64,000 bases of DNA from Achatina immaculata (GCA_009760885.1 CM019712.1:27759816-27823815); one strand, 5' to 3'; positions 1 to 10,344 are shown, numbered from the stretch's first letter. The notes: generated from the sequence alone by a model not told the origin. Program-made: numbers and translations.

Positions 1-305
1 GACGTCACGATTTTCTTTATATTCAGACAGACATTGATGGCTTAGCTTTCAAATACCTTTTATTTGGGGGATGCTAGATGGCTAAGCTGATTAATGCACT
101 GTTCTCTCGTTGCTAGGCAGTTGATCGTCCTACCGGAGTACGTAGTTTGAGTATCAGGTAATTCCCTTGTCGTTTATCGTTCTGTTATGTCTAAAAGTAC
201 TTTGTTTCTGATTCTCTCAAGATCTAACCAAGCATTAATGTGTTCTCTTGCTTTACTGTACGAAAGTCTTGTTCTTTTCCCTTTATGAATTTACGTATAT
301 ACATA
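1..305. other. Intergenic DNA, nothing recognised
   Basis: No ORF, repeat or motif that I can support. The stretch ends at the TA dinucleotide (306-307) that flanks the Tigger-like element. Confidence 0.5.
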
Positions 306-307
306 TA

Positions 308-337
308 CGGTCGAACTCGTTTAATGTCACATCGTCG
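308..337 (+). repeat. Left terminal inverted repeat of the Tigger-like element
   Basis: Pairs imperfectly with the reverse complement of 2260-2289. Shared blocks are GTCGAAC, TTAA and TCACATCG, in the same spacing. Confidence 0.8.
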
Positions 338-776
338 GGACCGTCAAAATATGATGACAATAAGCGGATCTGACATAAAGTGGGGTCCAATATAAGGGAT
401 TTAACTGAGCTGTATGTACGTATGTGTGTGCGTCCTTCCCACAATTGCTGCATTAAACACGTAACAAACAGCCAAAGCTATCATCATCGGACACAATATG
501 TACTAATCATAAATATGTATTAGTAACACAATACATTAATCATAAAATACAGTAAGTCTTAGTCTTAGAATGTAGAAAACACTATAATTAATCAGCAACT
601 GACGTGCCGGCAGTAGTACTACAAATGTGTGATTTTACGTTGTGTAGTGATAACTGGTCAATTAGTAAAAAAAAAAAGTCATTTAAACATGACAGTGCAC
701 TAAAAACCTCCTGCCTTGCGTCACGCATACTGTAAATGAACGAGCGCACAGTCTCGAACGCGCTTACAGACTGAGC

Positions 777-1986
777 TTAAGAAATAGTTTTGGTGGGCCT
801 CTGGTCCGTGGACTCACTGACGACATCAGCACTGTCCTCGGCGTGGTTGTCTACATTGCTTTTGCTGCAACTAACGACGATCTCTTCGAATGAATACGTT
901 TCGGTTGATAGCAAGCAGTCATCAGGGTAAAGGAACTGATCAAACGTGACACATCGATCAGAAATTGCTGCCCGTTCTTCATATGTGATCAAGTCCAGGA
1001 GAACGTCACAAATATCGCCGGCATTTGTATTGATCACTGGCTCGGGCAAGAAAGTAAACTGCGGTTTACGAAAGCAGTTCACAATCGTTGACTATTCATT
1101 CATTCATTCATTTGAATGTCCCTTGAGGAACTTTGCCTCCCAAACAGCACTCCTGTAGGCCTCTCGGTTGTGAGCAAGCTGGCCTGCTGATGCTGCATCC
1201 ATTTGCAGATTGTCAACGATGTCTTGCAGCCATCTTCGTTTTGGTCTTCCTCTCTTTCTTTTTCCCATTATGTATCCTTCCAATACGGTCTTCTCTAAAT
1301 TATCATGACGTTTAATGTATCAAAAATATTTAAGTTTTCTTATTAGTTAGTAGTGATTCAAGATATTCAAAACTCTCCACTTCTTCCAGTTTTTTTTCCT
1401 CATTGATACATATTTCAGATGCCTTGTTTGTTTCCTCAGTTGTCATCAATTTAGTTTTATCACTGACTAACTGACGCTATTTAATGCCGCATGTATAAAA
1501 TTAATCGCTACACGTATCTTCATGTCGATCTCGGCGACACGCTTTTGTTCTATGACGCACTATTCGCGTTCTGTACTGTTGCTTGAAGGCGTAAATGATA
1601 CCTTGGTCGCAGGACTGCAGCACGCTGGTTATGTTAGGTGGGAGCAAAACAATCTTTGCAGCCATCAGATTGGTGACGTCAGTGTGCGCCGGACAGTTAT
1701 CAGCAAACAACAAAACCTTTCTGCTCATTCGGTTCATATTGTTGTAGAAAGAAATGATCTAGTTCTCAAACAGTTCTCTTGTCATCCAAGCACGTTGGTT
1801 GGCCTTTTAAATGATGGACAAGCTCTTTACGTTCTGGAAGCACGGCGGATTTCCGGACTTATTTTAAGTCCACCTCTTGATCAAGAAGACAATGACCGAA
1901 AGAAGCCAGATTTTAATCATGAAAGGGCGACAGCGGTAAGCCTTTCATTCACCCCACCTGAGTTTTGATGCCCACATGTTCAAAAG
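777..1986 (-). pseudogene. Tigger/pogo transposase remnant (DDE_1 domain), interrupted by a LINE
   Basis: Read on the minus strand, pieces of a pogo/Tigger transposase follow in order. They include SGGVNERLTAVAL near 1930-1960, KSGNPPCFQNVKSL near 1820-1860, KANQRAWMTRELFEN near 1770-1815, and LLFADNCPAH with PPNITSVLQSCDQGI (1590-1720). The two visible catalytic aspartates (ADN and CDQG) are 30 residues apart, which fits the DD30D spacing of pogo. The first catalytic D is not identifiable. Several stops break the frame: a TGA after TAVALS, a TAA after SLSII and a TAG after LFEN. The C-terminal tail (NCFRKPQF onward, to a stop at 777) lies beyond a LINE inserted at about 1095-1463. The frame is continuous across that insertion once one target duplication is discounted. 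Non-functional. Confidence 0.8.
1095..1463 (-). mobile_element. LINE family A, 5'-truncated 3' end, inserted in the Tigger transposase
   Basis: The minus strand encodes the C-terminus of a non-LTR retrotransposon protein, related to the basic KRKRGRPRRRW stretch seen clearly at 15790-15830. It ends in the family's GGGACAT-CAAAT terminus and a (GAAT)n tail at 1095-1112. TGACTA occurs on both sides (1089-1094 and 1464-1469) and is a likely 6-bp target duplication. It is the same family as 7616-7935, 15615-15959, 38705-40000 and 43419-43851. Confidence 0.8.
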
Positions 1987-2257
1987 GTTAATATGGCACG
2001 TACTCGGTGATCAAACCTCCGCTGCTTTGTTTGATGAGTCGCGAAGGTAATAAGGCTTTTTTGAGATGTTTATTGCTTGGAATAGCCCAGTTTGTGATAC
2101 TAAGTGGAGTCTTTAACTCTTCCGGGTGCAAAAATACTGTGATATTAACCCATTTGTGCCACGAAACGGGGCGAGAGTAACCGGAATATTGCCCATTACT
2201 TATTTAAGGCTATTGGCCATGGATACAAATTTCTGTGACAGTATCCGGGTTGTGACA

Positions 2258-2289
2258 TAAAGCGATGTGATGTTAAGTGGGTTCGACTG
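2258..2289 (-). repeat. Right terminal inverted repeat of the Tigger-like element
   Basis: Reverse-complement partner of 308-337, followed directly by TA at 2290-2291. Confidence 0.8.
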
Positions 2290-2439
2290 TATGTTTTAAT
2301 ATACAAAATGTATCTACGCACAACAGTATCCATATAAACAAACGTATATATATATATATGCATACTTACGTATCTATACGCACAAACATACTCGTATATA
2401 TCACACAGGCGTATCTATACACTGATACAAGCACTGTCT

Positions 2440-2818
2440 ATTACCCTCAACCTTACAACAAAACTTGTCTATTCCCTGCAGACTTGCAACACAACGTGTC
2501 AACTACCTGCGGACTTACAGCAAAACGTGTCTACTCCCTGCAGACTTGCAACAAAACTTGTCTACTCCCTGCGGACTTACAACAAAACTTGTCTACTCCC
2601 TGCAGACTTACAACAAAACTTGTCTACTCCCTGCAGACTTACAACAAAACGTGTCTACTCCCTGCAGACTTACAACAAAATTTGTCTACTCCCTGCAGAC
2701 TTACAACAAAACGTGTTTACTCCCTGCAGACTTACAACAAAACGTGTCTACTCCCTGCAGACTTACAACAAAACTTGTCTACTCCCTGCAGTCTTACAAC
2801 AAAACTTGTCTACCCCTA
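2440..2818 (+). repeat. 31-bp tandem repeat, about 12 copies
   Basis: The unit contains CTTGTCTACTCCCTGCAG followed by ACTTACAACAAAA. Starts at 2521, 2552 and 2583 show the 31-bp period. Because 31 is not a multiple of 3, each frame cycles through all three readings of the unit. All three stay open because the unit lacks stops, so the overlapping 100-200-codon ORFs here are a by-product. Confidence 0.9.
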
Positions 2819-2894
2819 CCCCCTCCACACACACATAATTACAATAACTCTCGTCTATTCCTCACATTCTCACAACAATAACAGCACTAGTTAG

Positions 2895-3790
2895 TTAGAT
2901 ATCTAATAATCCGTATACCACATTGTTTTCTTTATCTATGAAACTGGACACATAGTTTTGATATTTCTTCTGCTTATGTATATGTTCTATTGACAAACAA
3001 GGAATGAAAAGATAAATAACATTTTTTTTATAATCTCACAGAAAAACCTCATCTTGATTTACCTGAACAATGTAACCTTGACCCTGTAGTCACGTGCTGA
3101 AGTCCGTAGAATCTACCCGAAAATATGAGTAAATAAAAATTGAGAAAAAAAGAATGTTTTCTCTTGTCCTTCCTCGTTTACTGTTAGGTGTAGAGGTGAA
3201 GTGCAAATGTCTCCCAATTTGCTAATGGCTCGTCTGTTCATGTGGGAAGTCAGGCAATGTGATCAACGCACTCCCTTGCGACACATCTAGCAAACCGGCG
3301 AGGTGTACAGTGCTCATAGATATAATATGAAGTGAAATAGAAACAAGGACAACATGTTTTGTAAGTTTATATTTTTGCACTTCTGTAAATTGTGAGTTGC
3401 TTTTTATCTCTCTTTCTCTCTCTGTTCTAAAAGAACATAGATCCAAACATAATCTGTTACATCTTGTATCGTGTTAGAAATTATCTTGTTAAATGTGCGA
3501 GAGTGGAATGTCAGAAGAACTCCATTGAAAACGTATTTGTGTGAGTGTGTGTGTACATGTGTGGTTGCTCTGTCTTGTTAGATCAGTTACCTCTTATGTA
3601 GTTTATTATCTTATATTTGTGAGTGTAATATTTTCATCTTGAATTCTTTGCTATTCTCGTGTATAGTCAGAACGCAGTAGCTGCCCTTGCTAACCACGCA
3701 TTTTTCTTAACCATAACTCACGTTGCGTTTATGGAAAAGTCTTGATTTTTGTGCTGAGCACAACTCACTTCACAGGCAAATGAAACCTTT
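2895..3790. other. Non-coding AT-rich stretch
   Basis: No recognisable gene. A short minus-strand ORF (3222-3446) matches nothing I know. A small GT-rich run lies near 3540-3560. Confidence 0.5.
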
Positions 3791-3841
3791 AAAAGGATGA
3801 GGCTACACAAAAAAATTCAATTAATTTTAAAGCAGACAATT

Positions 3842-4836
3842 ATGACGCGTCTACCGCAAAATTTACGAAACATTGCTATTGGTCGCTTGCAAGCAGACGA
3901 AAGTCAAAGTCAGGTTGCCAGGCATTTAAACGTGCAGCAGAGTACCATCAGTCAACTTTGGTACTGTTTCCAAGCCACTGGCTCCGCTGAAGACCGGCAC
4001 CGCAGTGGACGACCCAGGGTGACAACAGCAGCGGATGATCGCTTTATTCTTGTTCATTCTTGTTTACAACAGCTTCATGAAGTGCCCAGTCATTGACTGC
4101 AGTACGTCGTGTGTCTGATCAAACTGTCCGGAATAGACTGCATGAAGCTGGAGTGGTGGCACAACGACCTCACTGAGGTCCTGTCATAACGAGACATCAT
4201 CGTCAAAATCGACTTATTTGGGCCAACCAGTATCGGCTCTGGACAACTGACAATCAATGGAGAGGTATCTGGTTTAGTGACGAATCTTCCTTTTTGTTGC
4301 ACAGCCAAGATATGCGGAGAAGGATCTACCGTAGGCCAAATGAACGTTTTGCCCAAATGTGCGTTTATGAAGCTCCGCCGCACAGTGGTGGAGGTGTAAT
4401 GGTATGGGGAATGATCAATTTCAACGGAAGGAGTCCATTGGTGCAGATTGAAAGAGGCTTGAATGTGTAACGGTACGTCAATGAAATTCGTCGATCCCAT
4501 GTCCTTCCATTTTTGGCTGCGCAAAGGTCTGTGTTTTAACAGGACAACGCCAGACCCCATTCTGCACGGTTCACCACACAGTTCCTGACTGCCAACAACA
4601 TTCTCACCCATCCCTGACCATCCCTGTCTCCAGACATGAATCCGATCGAGCACCTGTGGGATGTGTTGCAAAGACGTGTTTGTCGCCGAAACGTTTCTCC
4701 AGGCAATCGTCGTGATCTGTGGCAGGCACTCGAGTGGGCAGCCATCCCACAGGCGCACATCAGACATCTAATCACATCTATGCCCAGGAGATCCCGGTCG
4801 CTGATCGATGCAAGCGGAGGCCAAACACCATACTAA
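3842..4836 (+). pseudogene. Tc1/mariner-superfamily transposase remnant (DD34E)
   Basis: From the ATG at 3842, a paired-type helix-turn-helix domain reads VARHLNVQQSTISQLW, followed by the linker SAEDRHRSGRPRVTT. A frameshift near 4030-4095 moves the reading to the frame that continues as TVRNRLHEAG, WFSDESSFLLHS, GGGVMVWGMI, QDNARPHSARF and SPDMNPIEHLWD. The catalytic triad is intact in sequence: D of FSDES, D of QDNARPH and E of NPIEHLWD. The last two have exactly 34 residues between them, the Tc1 signature. Four in-frame stops (TGA 4174, TAA 4468, TAA 4537, TGA 4615) plus the frameshift make it dead. The TGA at 4615 replaces the usual Trp before PSLSPD. The terminal stop is TAA at 4834. 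The flanks share a weak inverted match (ACTCACTT-ACAG) that may be the eroded TIR. Confidence 0.88.
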
Positions 4837-4945
4837 CTTGAGAACCCCTGAGATTAACAAATTCTCATCACACAGATACAAGAAACTGTAAAGTGAGTGT
4901 TTAAACAATTAGTTATTATTGTGTGCAATTTGGAAATTGTATTCA

Positions 4946-4974
4946 TTCTTCTTCTTCTTCTTCTTCTTCGTTCA
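4946..4974 (+). repeat. (TTC)n microsatellite
   Basis: About nine TTC units. Confidence 0.9.
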
Positions 4975-5169
4975 CTTCTACCACCAAAAACCGCACTGTG
5001 AACCTACTGAATTCACGCATGTGGTCCTCGTTAGGTCCCGTGGTCCCCTGTGTGGTCCACGAAAGGACCACAAGGGGTTCAGAGTATCATAGTGCTTTAG
5101 CCTGTATTCTTGGTGGGTCTCGGAAGCGGGATTGCGTGACACCGTGGTTTTCATTGCACCAGTTTGGTC

Positions 5170-5435
5170 TAGGGTTGGACTTTCTCACCGGAAGACCTCG
5201 ACGTGTTTGGAAAATCAGTGCATCCCCGCCGGGCGAGAGGCGTTAGCCCACCCAGGCCAGAGTTGGACTTTCTCACCGGAAAACCTCGACGTGTTTTGAG
5301 ATACCCGTGTATCACCGCCGGGTGAGAGGTGGTTGCCCATTCAGTCCAGGGTTGGACTTTCTCACCGGAAAACCTCAGCGTGATTAGGATACGCAGACAT
5401 CCCCGCCGGGTGAGAGGTGGTTGCCTACCTAGACT
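5170..5435 (+). repeat. 88-bp GC-rich tandem repeat, 3 copies, each with a stem-loop
   Basis: TTGGACTTTCTCACCGGAA starts at 5175, 5263 and 5351, exactly 88 bp apart. Each copy ends in CCGCCGGG(T/C)GAGAGG. TCTCACCGG and CCGGGTGAGA are near-perfect inverted arms about 40-50 bp apart, and both arms are kept while the loop diverges. No protein is evident. This could be part of an unrecognised element. Confidence 0.75.
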
Positions 5436-5544
5436 TCCCTGGTCCAGTGTCTCCGACTTCAGCATTTTGCGGTCGTGGCCGCTACCCTTCCTAGTTGTGA
5501 CCAGGATGGAGCTTTTGTCCAGGAGGACGAATCCTCGCCACTAG

Positions 5545-6245
5545 TGACTTCTACCCCTGGGTTGAGCCGGTTTAGGCATTTCCCAGTATGGGCATGTTTG
5601 GGACGGGACCGACCTCTAGGGCAGAGGTACTGTGACATTCATAGCCTTCAAGATTCACCCCTGGTATGAGCCGGTTTAGGCAAAATTCACCAGTATGGGT
5701 GTTTATCAGGCGTTACCGACCTCTAGAGCGGAGGTGGCATGACATGTCTAGCTATCGAGTTCCACCCCTGGTGTGTGCCGGTTTAGGCACATTTCACCAG
5801 TGTAGGTGTATTTCGGACGTAGGCGGCCTCTAGAGCAGAGGTGCCGTGGTATAGCTCTCGTAGCGATACTACTGGACATACCAGGTTAAACTTCACTTTC
5901 CACCACCTTTTCCCATCGGCGCCGCACAGCAACCTTTATTTCCGCATTTACTTCCTTAACCGGGAGGAGCTTCACTCCACGCGCAGCATTTGAAGAGTCT
6001 CGCCAGCAGTGTCTTAACCTCTGGGACAAGCCGGTTCATGCATTTCGCCCGATATGACTGCACTCAGGATGTGGCCGACCTCCAGACCAGAGGTGCCGTG
6101 ATTTGACTGTTTGCTTCGCTTTATTCTTTCAACCACCTTTTCCACAGTGATGCTGCGCGGCAACCTCATTTGCAAATTTCTTCATTGGCCGGGAAGAGCA
6201 CCGCTCCACGCACGGCAGCTGAAGATCTCGCCAACAGCGGCAGAT
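5545..6245 (+). repeat. Diverged GC-rich repeats (about 105-bp units, then two units of about 245 bp)
   Basis: Units with GAGCCGGTTTAGGCA and ACCTCTAG-GC-AGAGGT recur near 5555, 5665, 5770 and 6025. The last two are each followed by a second module (CCACCTTTTCC, GCAGC(A/G)GCAACCT, CGGGA(G/A)GAGC, TCTCGCCA-CAG) at about 5895-6015 and 6125-6240. ACCTCT/AGAGGT is a short perfect inverted repeat kept in most copies. I cannot name the element. Confidence 0.6.
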
Positions 6246-6507
6246 GAGCTACCAAACGTGCCACTCATCTACCCTAAGTAACTGGTTTTCAGGCGCCAGA
6301 TATTCGCCCTCGCCCCTTCTCCTGTCAGTTTAAACAGTTCTGCCACGGGAAGGCCAGGAGCTGGACTTGACTGCCAGAGGCTGTTTGTGGCGCGTTTGCA
6401 GTCCTTAGAACCTGTATTCATTCAATTTTTAAAGGTAAAGAATATAAAATTTTGGTTAAAATTGGGTCATCGGTAGTTATGCGTTTTTTTTTTTTGGTCA
6501 GTTATAG

Positions 6508-6612
6508 TTTCATATATATATATATATATATATGCGTGTGTGTATGTGTGTGGTGTGTGCGTTTGTGTGAATGTGTATGTGTGTATATACTGTATATATA
6601 TATTATATATAT
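6508..6612 (+). repeat. (AT)n / (GT)n compound microsatellite
   Basis: Alternating AT and TG dinucleotide runs, with nothing else visible around them. Confidence 0.85.
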
Positions 6613-6734
6613 GTAATTTTGTATACCTTATTAAAATGAGTGTGTGGGAGGAATGAAAGATGGAGTGATGAAGGGCAGAATGTAAGACGGGCCTGCGTGC
6701 CCAACTCTTCACACTTTTAAAATTAAGATCATTC

Positions 6735-6895
6735 ATTCATTCATTCTCATTCTCTCTCTCTCTCTTTCTTTCTCTCTCTTTCTCTCTGGGGTTGAAGACG
6801 TTGTTCGTCTTTCTCTCTCTCTCTCTCCTTCCTTCTTTTTCTCTTTGTCTCTCTCTCTCTTTCTCTCTGGGGTTGAAGACGTTATTCGTCTTGGC
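6735..6895 (+). repeat. (ATTC)n and polypyrimidine tracts with a duplicated block
   Basis: ATTC repeats at 6730-6745 lead into CT-rich tracts. The block CTCTGGGGTTGAAGACGTT, ending in TTCGTCTT, occurs twice about 80 bp apart (6785 and 6865). Confidence 0.7.
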
Positions 6896-7114
6896 AATCA
6901 ACGACCGATAGGTAATATATTACCGTCAGGGTTATCGAATCATAGTTGACCAAGACCCTATCTCATCTCTCCGTTGGTACCCATAGTGACAGGCCTACCG
7001 TGAGTATCAGGCAGGGATTGTCATATTCCCCATGGTGGTGGAGTCTTCTAAACAAAATACTCCCATGCAGTTACGATGCAGTGCTTCAAACACTTTCACA
7101 CAGTCGCTGCAAAG

Positions 7115-7325
7115 AAACCAGTTCAAGGACAAGACAAGAGAAGACAGGACAAGACAAGACAGATCCTCTCTCTCTCTCCTTCCATCCGTCTTTCTTCCTC
7201 TCTTTTCTCTCTCTCCTTCTTTGTCTCTTTCTCTCTTCACTCTCTCTCTCAAGTCCTCTCTCTACCCCTCCCCCCTCTCTCTCTCTGTCTTCTATAATTT
7301 CTCTCTCTCTCTTTCTCTCTCCTAT
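7115..7325 (+). repeat. Degenerate GACAAGA repeats and a long (CT)n polypyrimidine tract
   Basis: Short AGACAAGACA-type repeats at 7128-7162 are followed by about 165 bp of almost pure pyrimidine on the plus strand. The ORFs across it are low-complexity Ser/Leu/Arg and not credible genes. Confidence 0.85.
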
Positions 7326-7555
7326 CACTTCAATATGTCTTAATTTCTTAAGTTTCCTGGCTTTCTCTTTCCAGTTGTTTACTTATTCTGTATTCAACAA
7401 AAGACAATGTAGATTGTTTCTTCATCTCCGTCTCCTGTCTTTGCTAAATCTGTAGAGTACGTTGAACAGCAAACGTTTGTAAATTAAACACAAAACTCAT
7501 AGAACATTTCAGTAAGTCATATCATGACTGTATTTGCCCTAGGACTGAAGAGACA

Positions 7556-8520
7556 TTATCATCATCAGGTGCCGTGCCGACTGACATTGGGTATTATGCT
7601 TCTCCAGATTACCCGTATATTACCAGTATATCTATACTACAAGAGCTTAATATTGAAGAAGGCTGACTAGTAAAGAGGATTAAAGAGAGAAAACTTAAAT
7701 ATGTTGGACACATTAAACGTCATGATAATCTAGAGGAGACCGTATTGGAAGGATACATAATGGGAAAAAGAAAAAGAGGAAGACCGAAACGAAGATGGCT
7801 GCAAGACATCGTTGACGATCTGCAAATGGATGCAGCAGCAGCAGGCCATCTTGCTCACAACCGAGAGGCCTACAGGAGTGCTGTTTGGGAGGCAAAGTTC
7901 CTCAAGGGACATGCAAATGAATGAATGAATGAATGAGATTACCCGATCCTTCATTGCAGGCTATTAACTCAGTTAGTGATCTCCTCTCACACCATCCAGT
8001 CAGACTGTCCAGTATCATTTCTTTTGGTCTTCCTCTTGATCTTCTTCCTTCTATTTTTCCTGTTGTTATAATCTTTTCAATGCCCGCTTTTCTCATTGCA
8101 TGCCCTATGAAAGTACATTGTCTCTCTCTTATTTTTTGACAAGATTTTTGTTTCTCCAGCTCTTCTCATACATTCTTCATTAGTTATTTTTGCTGCCCAG
8201 GGAATTTGCAACATTCTTCTAATAAACCACATTTCTGCTGCTTCTAATGATTTTTGTGCAGACTTGCCTATTGTCCATGATTCACTTCCATATAACGAGA
8301 TAGGTTCAATATAGCATTTTGGGACCCGTTTTCTAACATTCATTGATAAGGATGTGTTGTATAATATGTTTCTCATTCTCTGAAATGCAGTCTTTGCTTG
8401 GCCTATTCTGTTCCTAATTTCTGTTCTGCATTTCCCATCTGAAGTTATTACTGCTCCAAGGTATTTGAATTTCTGCACCTGCTTTAGAATAGTTCCGTTT
8501 AATTTGATATATCTGAACAA
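7556..8520 (-). mobile_element. LINE family B, 5'-truncated, split by a LINE A insertion
   Basis: The minus strand encodes a reverse-transcriptase C-terminal segment: KYLGAVITSDGKCRTEIRNR, then YGSESWTIGKSAQKSLEAAE, RRMLQIPW, and after a frame break KIEGRRSRGRPKEMILDSLT. It ends at 7556 in the (GAT)n tail seen in other B copies. Lesions include a frame change near 8077-8100. The 320-bp LINE A copy at 7616-7935 interrupts it. Clade not assigned. Confidence 0.85.
7616..7935 (+). mobile_element. LINE family A 3' fragment with a perfect 10-bp target duplication
   Basis: Encodes the family A C-terminus (KRKRGRPKRRWLQDIVDD, then AHNREAYRSAVWEAKF) and ends in (ATGA)n. AGATTACCCG occurs at 7606-7615 and again at 7936-7945. 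Removing the insert and one copy of the duplication restores continuity of the surrounding LINE B. The 5' end is truncated, as in target-primed reverse transcription. Confidence 0.9.
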
Positions 8521-8570
8521 ACATGGAATACATTATTACATTAACCCCCTTTATAGAAGATAGTGTCAAA

Positions 8571-8820
8571 GACAGCGTATAGTATAAAAGACAGCGTGTA
8601 GTATAAAAGACAGCGTGTAGTATATAAGACAGCGTATAGTATAAAAGACAGCGTGTAGTATATAAGAGAGCGTGTAGTATATAAGACAGCGTATAGTATA
8701 AAAGACAGCGTATAGTATAAAAGACAGCGTGTAGTATAAAAGACGGCGTATAGTATAAAAGACGGCGTATAGTATAAAAGACAGCGTATAGTATAAAAGA
8801 CAGCGTGTAGTATAAAAGAA
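8571..8820 (+). repeat. 19-bp tandem repeat, 13 copies, each holding a TATA-box-like motif
   Basis: The unit is AGTATAAAAGACAGCGTGT with few substitutions. Ten units hold TATAAAAG and three hold TATATAAG, all in the same orientation. The minus strand reads as low-complexity Tyr/Leu/Phe ORFs that are not gene-like. Confidence 0.9.
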
Positions 8821-8829
8821 AGAGTAACA

Positions 8830-9935
8830 AGTAGACAAAACCCACTGTCTCACTCAAGAGGGAGACAAAACCCATTGTATCACTCAAGAGGTAGACGAAA
8901 CCCATTGTCTCACTCAAGAGGTAGACATAAACCACTGTCTCACTCAAGAGGTAGACAAAACCCATTCTCTCACTAAGGAGGTAGACATAAACCACTGTCT
9001 CATTCAAAAGGTAGTCAAAACCCATTGTCTCACTCAGGAGACATACAAAACCCATTGTCTCACTCAAGAGGTAGACAAAACCCATTGTCTAACTCAAGAG
9101 GTAGACATAAACCACTTTCTCACTCAAGAGGCATACAAAACCCACTGACTCACTCAAGAGGTGGATATAACCCACTGTCGCACTCAAGAGGTATACAAAA
9201 CCCACTGTCTCACTCAAGAGTTGGACATAACTCACTGTCTCACTCAGGAGGTATACAAAACCCACTGTCTCACTCAAATGGTATACAAAACCCACTGTCT
9301 CACTCAAGAGGTAGACAAAAACCTCTGTCTCACTCAAGAGGTGGACACAATCGACTGTCTCACTCAAAAGGTAAACATAACCCACTGTCTCAGTGAAGAG
9401 TTAGACAAAACCCATTGTCTTACTCAGGAGGTATACAGAACCCATTGTCTCACTCAAGAGGTAGACATAAACCACTGTCTCACTCAAGAGGCATACAAAA
9501 CCCACTGACTCACTCAAGAGGTGGACATAACCCACTGTCTCACTCAAGAGTTAGACATAACCCACTGTCTCACTCAAGAGGTATACAAAACCCACTGTCT
9601 CACTCAAGAGGTAGACAAAAGCCTCTGTCTCACTCAAGAGGTAGACAAAACCCACTGACTCACTCAACAGTTAGACATAAACCACTTTCTCACTCAAGAG
9701 GTATACAAAACCCACTGTCTCACTCAAGAGGTATACAAAACCCACTGTCTCACTCGAGAGGTAGACAAAAGCCTCTGTCTCACTCAAGAGGTAGACACAA
9801 GCCACTGTCTCACTTAAGAGGTAGACAAAAGTCTCTGTCTCACTCAAGAGGTAGACACAAGCCACTGTCTCACTCAAAAGGTAGACATAACCCACTGTCT
9901 CAGTCAAGAGGTAGACAAAATCCACTCAAGCGACT
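8830..9935 (+). repeat. 30-bp tandem repeat, about 37 copies
   Basis: The core is CACTGTCTCACTCAAGAGG followed by TAGACAAAACC. The 30-bp period keeps frames open on both strands: HSRGRQNPLS on plus (up to 181 codons) and VYLLSETVGF on minus. Variant patterns recur at about 360 bp (compare 9121 with 9481), suggesting a 12-unit higher-order repeat. There is no upstream signal for a gene, so I treat it as a minisatellite. Confidence 0.9.
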
Positions 9936-10344
9936 TCAGTCAAGGTCCAGCATGATTTGAAATAACACGTGAGTGACAGAAAAATAAAATACACAATACA
10001 GAAATGATTAGAGAAAACAAAGAAGTAATGAATGAAGTAAAATACACAAGAAAACAGAAATTAATTTTAGAAAATGTTTGGGAGACAACCAAAAAAAATA
10101 GTTATAACTTGTTTATGCAAAGCAGCAACTTACAAGACCTCTGAGAGTCATGACCCAGAGGGGCCCACCCACTTAGAGTGTCAGGAGTTTAATAGGCCGA
10201 AACACGTATCTGAGGGGGGGGACTCTGATGATCTGAAGGAGTTGTGTTGTTGTTCCTCTCTTTACAGTAGAGAGTTTCTTGCATATAATTAAGAAGTAAT
10301 ATTATATGAAAAAATTCTGCACAGGTAACATAGGTACATGGAAC

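Larger units (their letters stand above)
308..2289 (-). mobile_element. pogo/Tigger-like DNA transposon, nearly complete but dead
   Basis: Both termini are visible. The left end (from 308) starts CGGTCGAACTCGTTTAA and runs on to TCACATCG. The right end, read on the minus strand from 2289, starts CAGTCGAACCCACTTAA and also reaches TCACATCG, giving imperfect inverted repeats of about 30 bp. A TA dinucleotide flanks each side (306-307 and 2290-2291), the target duplication expected for pogo/Tc1/mariner elements. Between them lies a broken minus-strand transposase with a foreign LINE inserted in it. The total is 1,982 bp, or about 1.6 kb without the LINE. The family assignment rests on the DDE domain, the TIR start and the TA duplication. 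Confidence 0.85.

Noticed and set aside
1522..1968. 148-codon plus-strand ORF
   Set aside because: Antisense shadow of the Tigger transposase, whose motifs read on the minus strand.
2277..2894. 205-codon plus-strand ORF
   Set aside because: It is the 31-bp array read through. All three frames are open with equal plausibility.
3690..4930. Terminal inverted repeats of the Tc1 element
   Set aside because: Only a short ACTCACTT-ACAG match was seen on both flanks, too weak to set element ends.
6946..7455. 169-codon ORF over the polypyrimidine tract
   Set aside because: Low-complexity translation with overlapping ORFs on both strands, and no family resemblance.
7556..7560. Target duplication for the LINE B copy at 7556-8520
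   Set aside because: I could not find a matching repeat at the right edge near 8520. The 5' boundary is unclear next to the 19-bp array.
8830..9935. CRISPR-like direct repeats of 30 bp
   Set aside because: The repeats are contiguous with no unique spacers, no cas genes are present, and the genome is clearly eukaryotic.
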